Shown here: positions 5,550 to 6,807 of the stretch, piece by piece
Numbering within the stretch: the first letter of the stretch is position 1
Layout of the letters: every line of letters starts with the position of its first letter
Position numbers and translations under genes: made by a program
The notes under the pieces: generated by a model
What the model saw: the letters and a program-made list of their open reading frames with translations, nothing else
The model's database searches: none
What the model was told of the DNA's origin: nothing
Assembly (NCBI GenBank): GCA_022564695.1
Contig: JADFKX010000110.1
Span: 1-6,807 of the forward strand
Direction of reading: 5' to 3'
Length of the DNA: 6,807 bases
Source of the DNA: Chloroflexota bacterium
GTDB lineage: Bacteria > Chloroflexota > Dehalococcoidia > SM23-28-2 > RBG-16-64-32

Positions 5550-5558
5550 ATCCCCGCC

Positions 5559-5663
5559 ATGGAGCCGCGCATCCAGTACGCCCAGACCAAGGACGGCGTG
5601 AGCATCGCCTTCTGGACGCTCGGGGAGGGAGTACCGATGGGTTTCCGAGGTAGAAACAAGTAG
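5559..5663 (+). pseudogene. N-terminal fragment of an alpha/beta-hydrolase (adenylate-cyclase-associated type)
   Basis: ATG 5559 opens 34 codons and stops at TAG 5661-5663. Residues 4-26 (IQYAQTKDGVSIAFW, then TLGEGVP) are the typical beginning of alpha/beta-hydrolase-fold proteins that often carry adenylate/guanylate cyclase or LuxR domains. In those proteins the hydrolase core continues for hundreds of residues; here similarity ends after GEGVP, and eight unrelated residues (MGFRGRNK) lead to the stop, which directly abuts the ATG of the methyltransferase. The gene was therefore cut by deletion or insertion near 5637, keeping promoter and start. The fragment cannot fold as an enzyme; it may now only deliver ribosomes to the next gene. 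Confidence 0.65.
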
Positions 5664-6290
5664 ATGGGGACCAATCGACGGCTCGCTCTCGAAATGTATC
5701 GGCGCCATGCCCCGGCCTACGATCGTCGAGTCGCCGTGACACAGCCGATCCGCCGCCAGGCCGTTGCCCGGCTGCGGCTGGAGCCGGGCGATGTTGTCCT
5801 GGACGTGGGCTGCGGCACCGGGCTGAGCTTCCCCCTCATCCTGGCGCGCATCGGGTCGGAGGGACAGCTCGTGGGCATCGAGCTCAGCCCAGACATGATG
5901 GCTAAGGCGCGGGAGAGGGTCGAGAGCAGTGACTGGCAGAACGTTACTCTTATCGAGTCGCCCGTAGAGGAGGCCCAGATCCCCGACCAGGTCGACGCTG
6001 TCCTTTTCCACTTTACCCATGACATCCTGCGCTCGCCCCAGGCTTTGGAAAACGTCTTCCAACACGTGAAGCGAGGAGGGCGGGTAGCGGCGGCGGGCAC
6101 TAAGTGGGCCCCGTGGTGGGCCTTTCCGGTGAACTTCTACGTGTGGTCCCTGGCTCGCCGGTATGTCACCACGTTGGAGGGCTTCGCCCGACCCTGGAGC
6201 CATCTGCTGCGCACCGTTCCGGACCTGCGGGTTGAGCCCGTTCTCTTCGGCGGCGGCTACATCGCCTGGGGCACTGTGCCCAAGGGATAG
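5664..6290 (+). CDS. class I SAM-dependent methyltransferase (UbiE/Methyltransf_11-like)
   Basis: 208 residues, the usual size for a single-domain Rossmann-fold methyltransferase. Motif I is VVLDVGCGTGLS at 44-55, the SAM-binding loop; the acidic residue ending beta 2 is E73 in VGIELSPDMM; a motif like VDAVLFHFTHDILRSP at 110-125 is followed by LENVFQHVKRGGRVAAAG at 128-145. The start YRRHAPAYD is typical of the UbiE-like group. The C-terminal third is aromatic-rich (KWAPWWAFPVNFYVW at about 147-161), perhaps a lipophilic substrate pocket or a membrane-contacting part. The acceptor is unknown: quinone, lipid and small-molecule substrates are all possible. The ATG touches the TAG of the truncated hydrolase frame; GAGG at 5646-5649 is 14 nt away, so initiation may be coupled to that frame. 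The protein seems complete. Confidence 0.88.
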   Translation: MGTNRRLALEMYRRHAPAYDRRVAVTQPIRRQAVARLRLEPGDVVLDVGCGTGLSFPLILARIGSEGQLVGIELSPDMMAKARERVESSDWQNVTLIESPVEEAQIPDQVDAVLFHFTHDILRSPQALENVFQHVKRGGRVAAAGTKWAPWWAFPVNFYVWSLARRYVTTLEGFARPWSHLLRTVPDLRVEPVLFGGGYIAWGTVPKG

Positions 6291-6321
6291 GGCTGCAGCA
6301 ACGGAGATCAACGCTACGGAA

Positions 6322-6338
6322 GACCCAATAAGTGGGTC
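6322..6338. terminator. hairpin between convergent genes
   Basis: GACCCA (6322-6327) and TGGGTC (6333-6338) form a perfect 6-bp stem around ATAAG, 31 bp after the methyltransferase stop and downstream of the converging PEBP gene. No T-run follows on either strand, so intrinsic termination is weakly supported. Confidence 0.25.
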
Positions 6339-6429
6339 GACAAGGAGGACTACGCCTGGGCGGGGCGGGTGTCAACGGGGCGGATGTGCGACGCAACCGA
6401 ACCGACGGCCACGCTTTGGTCAGTGTGGC

Positions 6430-6807
6430 CTACTGTCGGCTGTACACTCCCATCGTCTCTGTCGAGGCAAGGACGTGTGCCTCCATGGCCGGGAGCAACT
6501 CTTCTTTGCTCGCGCCTGCTGCCAGATCGAGCTCAGCGTCCAGCGCGTAGAGCTTGAAGAAGTAGCGATGGGTGCCGCCGGGCGGGCAGGGGCCTCCGTA
6601 GCCTGGCCGCCCCCAGCTGTTCTGGCCGTGCCGGCCGCCGTCAGGGAGGTCAGCATCGGATGGTACGGCCTCCGGCAGGCTCAGCGTCGAAGCCGGCAGG
6701 TTGTAGAGCACCCAGTGTACCCAGGTGCCCACCGGTGCGTCGGGATCATCGCAGATGAGGGCGAAACTCTGAGTGCCTTCAGGCGGGTTTTTCCACGCTG
6801 GCGGTGG
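6430..6807 (-). CDS. PEBP / YbhB-YbcL family (Raf-kinase-inhibitor-like) protein, N-terminus beyond window
   Basis: The frame is open from the right edge to TAG at 6432-6430, giving the last 125 residues; family members of about 150-180 residues suggest that a few tens of N-terminal residues are missing. Diagnostic features of the ligand pocket are seen in the fragment: DDPDAP at 20-25, GTWVHWVLYNLP at 27-38, then GRHGQNSWGRPGYGGPCPP and HRYFFKLYALD. PEBP proteins bind phospholipid- or anion-like ligands; in bacteria most have no defined role. The frame continues upstream of a GTG at 6732 with clear family sequence, so that GTG is not the start. It converges with the methyltransferase, 139 bp apart, and is not part of its operon. 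Confidence 0.92.
   Translation of the reverse strand, partial: PPPAWKNPPEGTQSFALICDDPDAPVGTWVHWVLYNLPASTLSLPEAVPSDADLPDGGRHGQNSWGRPGYGGPCPPGGTHRYFFKLYALDAELDLAAGASKEELLPAMEAHVLASTETMGVYSRQ

Larger units (their letters stand above)
5138..5558. other. gene-free region between recombinase and broken hydrolase gene
   Basis: About 420 bp. From left to right it holds the GCATGCAA repeats, the tRNA-Arg-like fragment, the AT-rich TTAGCAA dyads, the decayed dispersed repeat and, at its end, a plus-strand promoter. Short frames on both strands have no ribosome sites or coding-like codon use. The density of repeats suggests an attachment and rearrangement zone rather than lost coding sequence. Confidence 0.5.

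Noticed and set aside
5499..6311. 270-codon minus frame opposite the methyltransferase
   Set aside because: It is antisense to a frame with motif I and post-motif I; the product has no recognisable domain.
6291..6429. Open plus-strand reading with protein-like text (KWVDKEDYAWAGR) after the methyltransferase
   Set aside because: No start codon or ribosome site fits it, it soon runs antisense into the PEBP gene, and the piece is too short to judge as a remnant.

Overview
The window is GC-rich bacterial DNA with strong G/C bias at third codon positions. The gene families (a compact DUF255 thioredoxin-fold protein, a stand-alone MetF-type reductase, the start of an alpha/beta-hydrolase/cyclase-type protein) and possible leaderless starts remind me of Chloroflexota such as Dehalococcoidia or SAR202. 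That assignment is an impression, not a demonstration: no rRNA or other marker gene is present.

Left part (1-2700), minus strand. An operon reads from right to left: a near-consensus promoter (2641-2668), a previously uncalled 41-codon ORF (2488-2613), a methylenetetrahydrofolate reductase (1540-2475) and a DUF255/thioredoxin-fold protein (1-1518, running off the left edge). The small ORF stops 12 nt before the GTG of the reductase and in the same frame. It ends in a proline-rich tail with two PPP runs, so it may be a leader peptide as well as, or instead of, a functional protein.

Middle part (2975-5137), plus strand. This is a compact cassette of five small genes with short gaps or overlaps and mostly clear Shine-Dalgarno sites. 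Two of the products carry Cys/His zinc-site patterns. The last gene is a complete tyrosine recombinase with all six expected catalytic residues. It looks like the integration end of a small integrative element or prophage remnant.

Right flank of the recombinase (5138-5558). About 420 bp without a gene, but full of structure: two GCATGCAA repeats 20 bp apart, a degenerate 3' half of a tRNA-Arg-like gene on the minus strand, an AT-rich dyad with 9-bp arms and a 7-bp centre that resembles a recombinase core site, and a decayed copy of a dispersed intergenic repeat. This is probably the attachment region.

Right part (5521-6807). A promoter and start codon lead into only the first ~26 codons of an alpha/beta-hydrolase/cyclase-type protein, which then breaks off. 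Its stop codon touches the ATG of a class I SAM-dependent methyltransferase (5664-6290), which seems to have taken over the 5' end of the broken gene. A PEBP/YbhB-type protein (6430-6807, minus, N-terminus off the right edge) converges on it, with a hairpin between the two.
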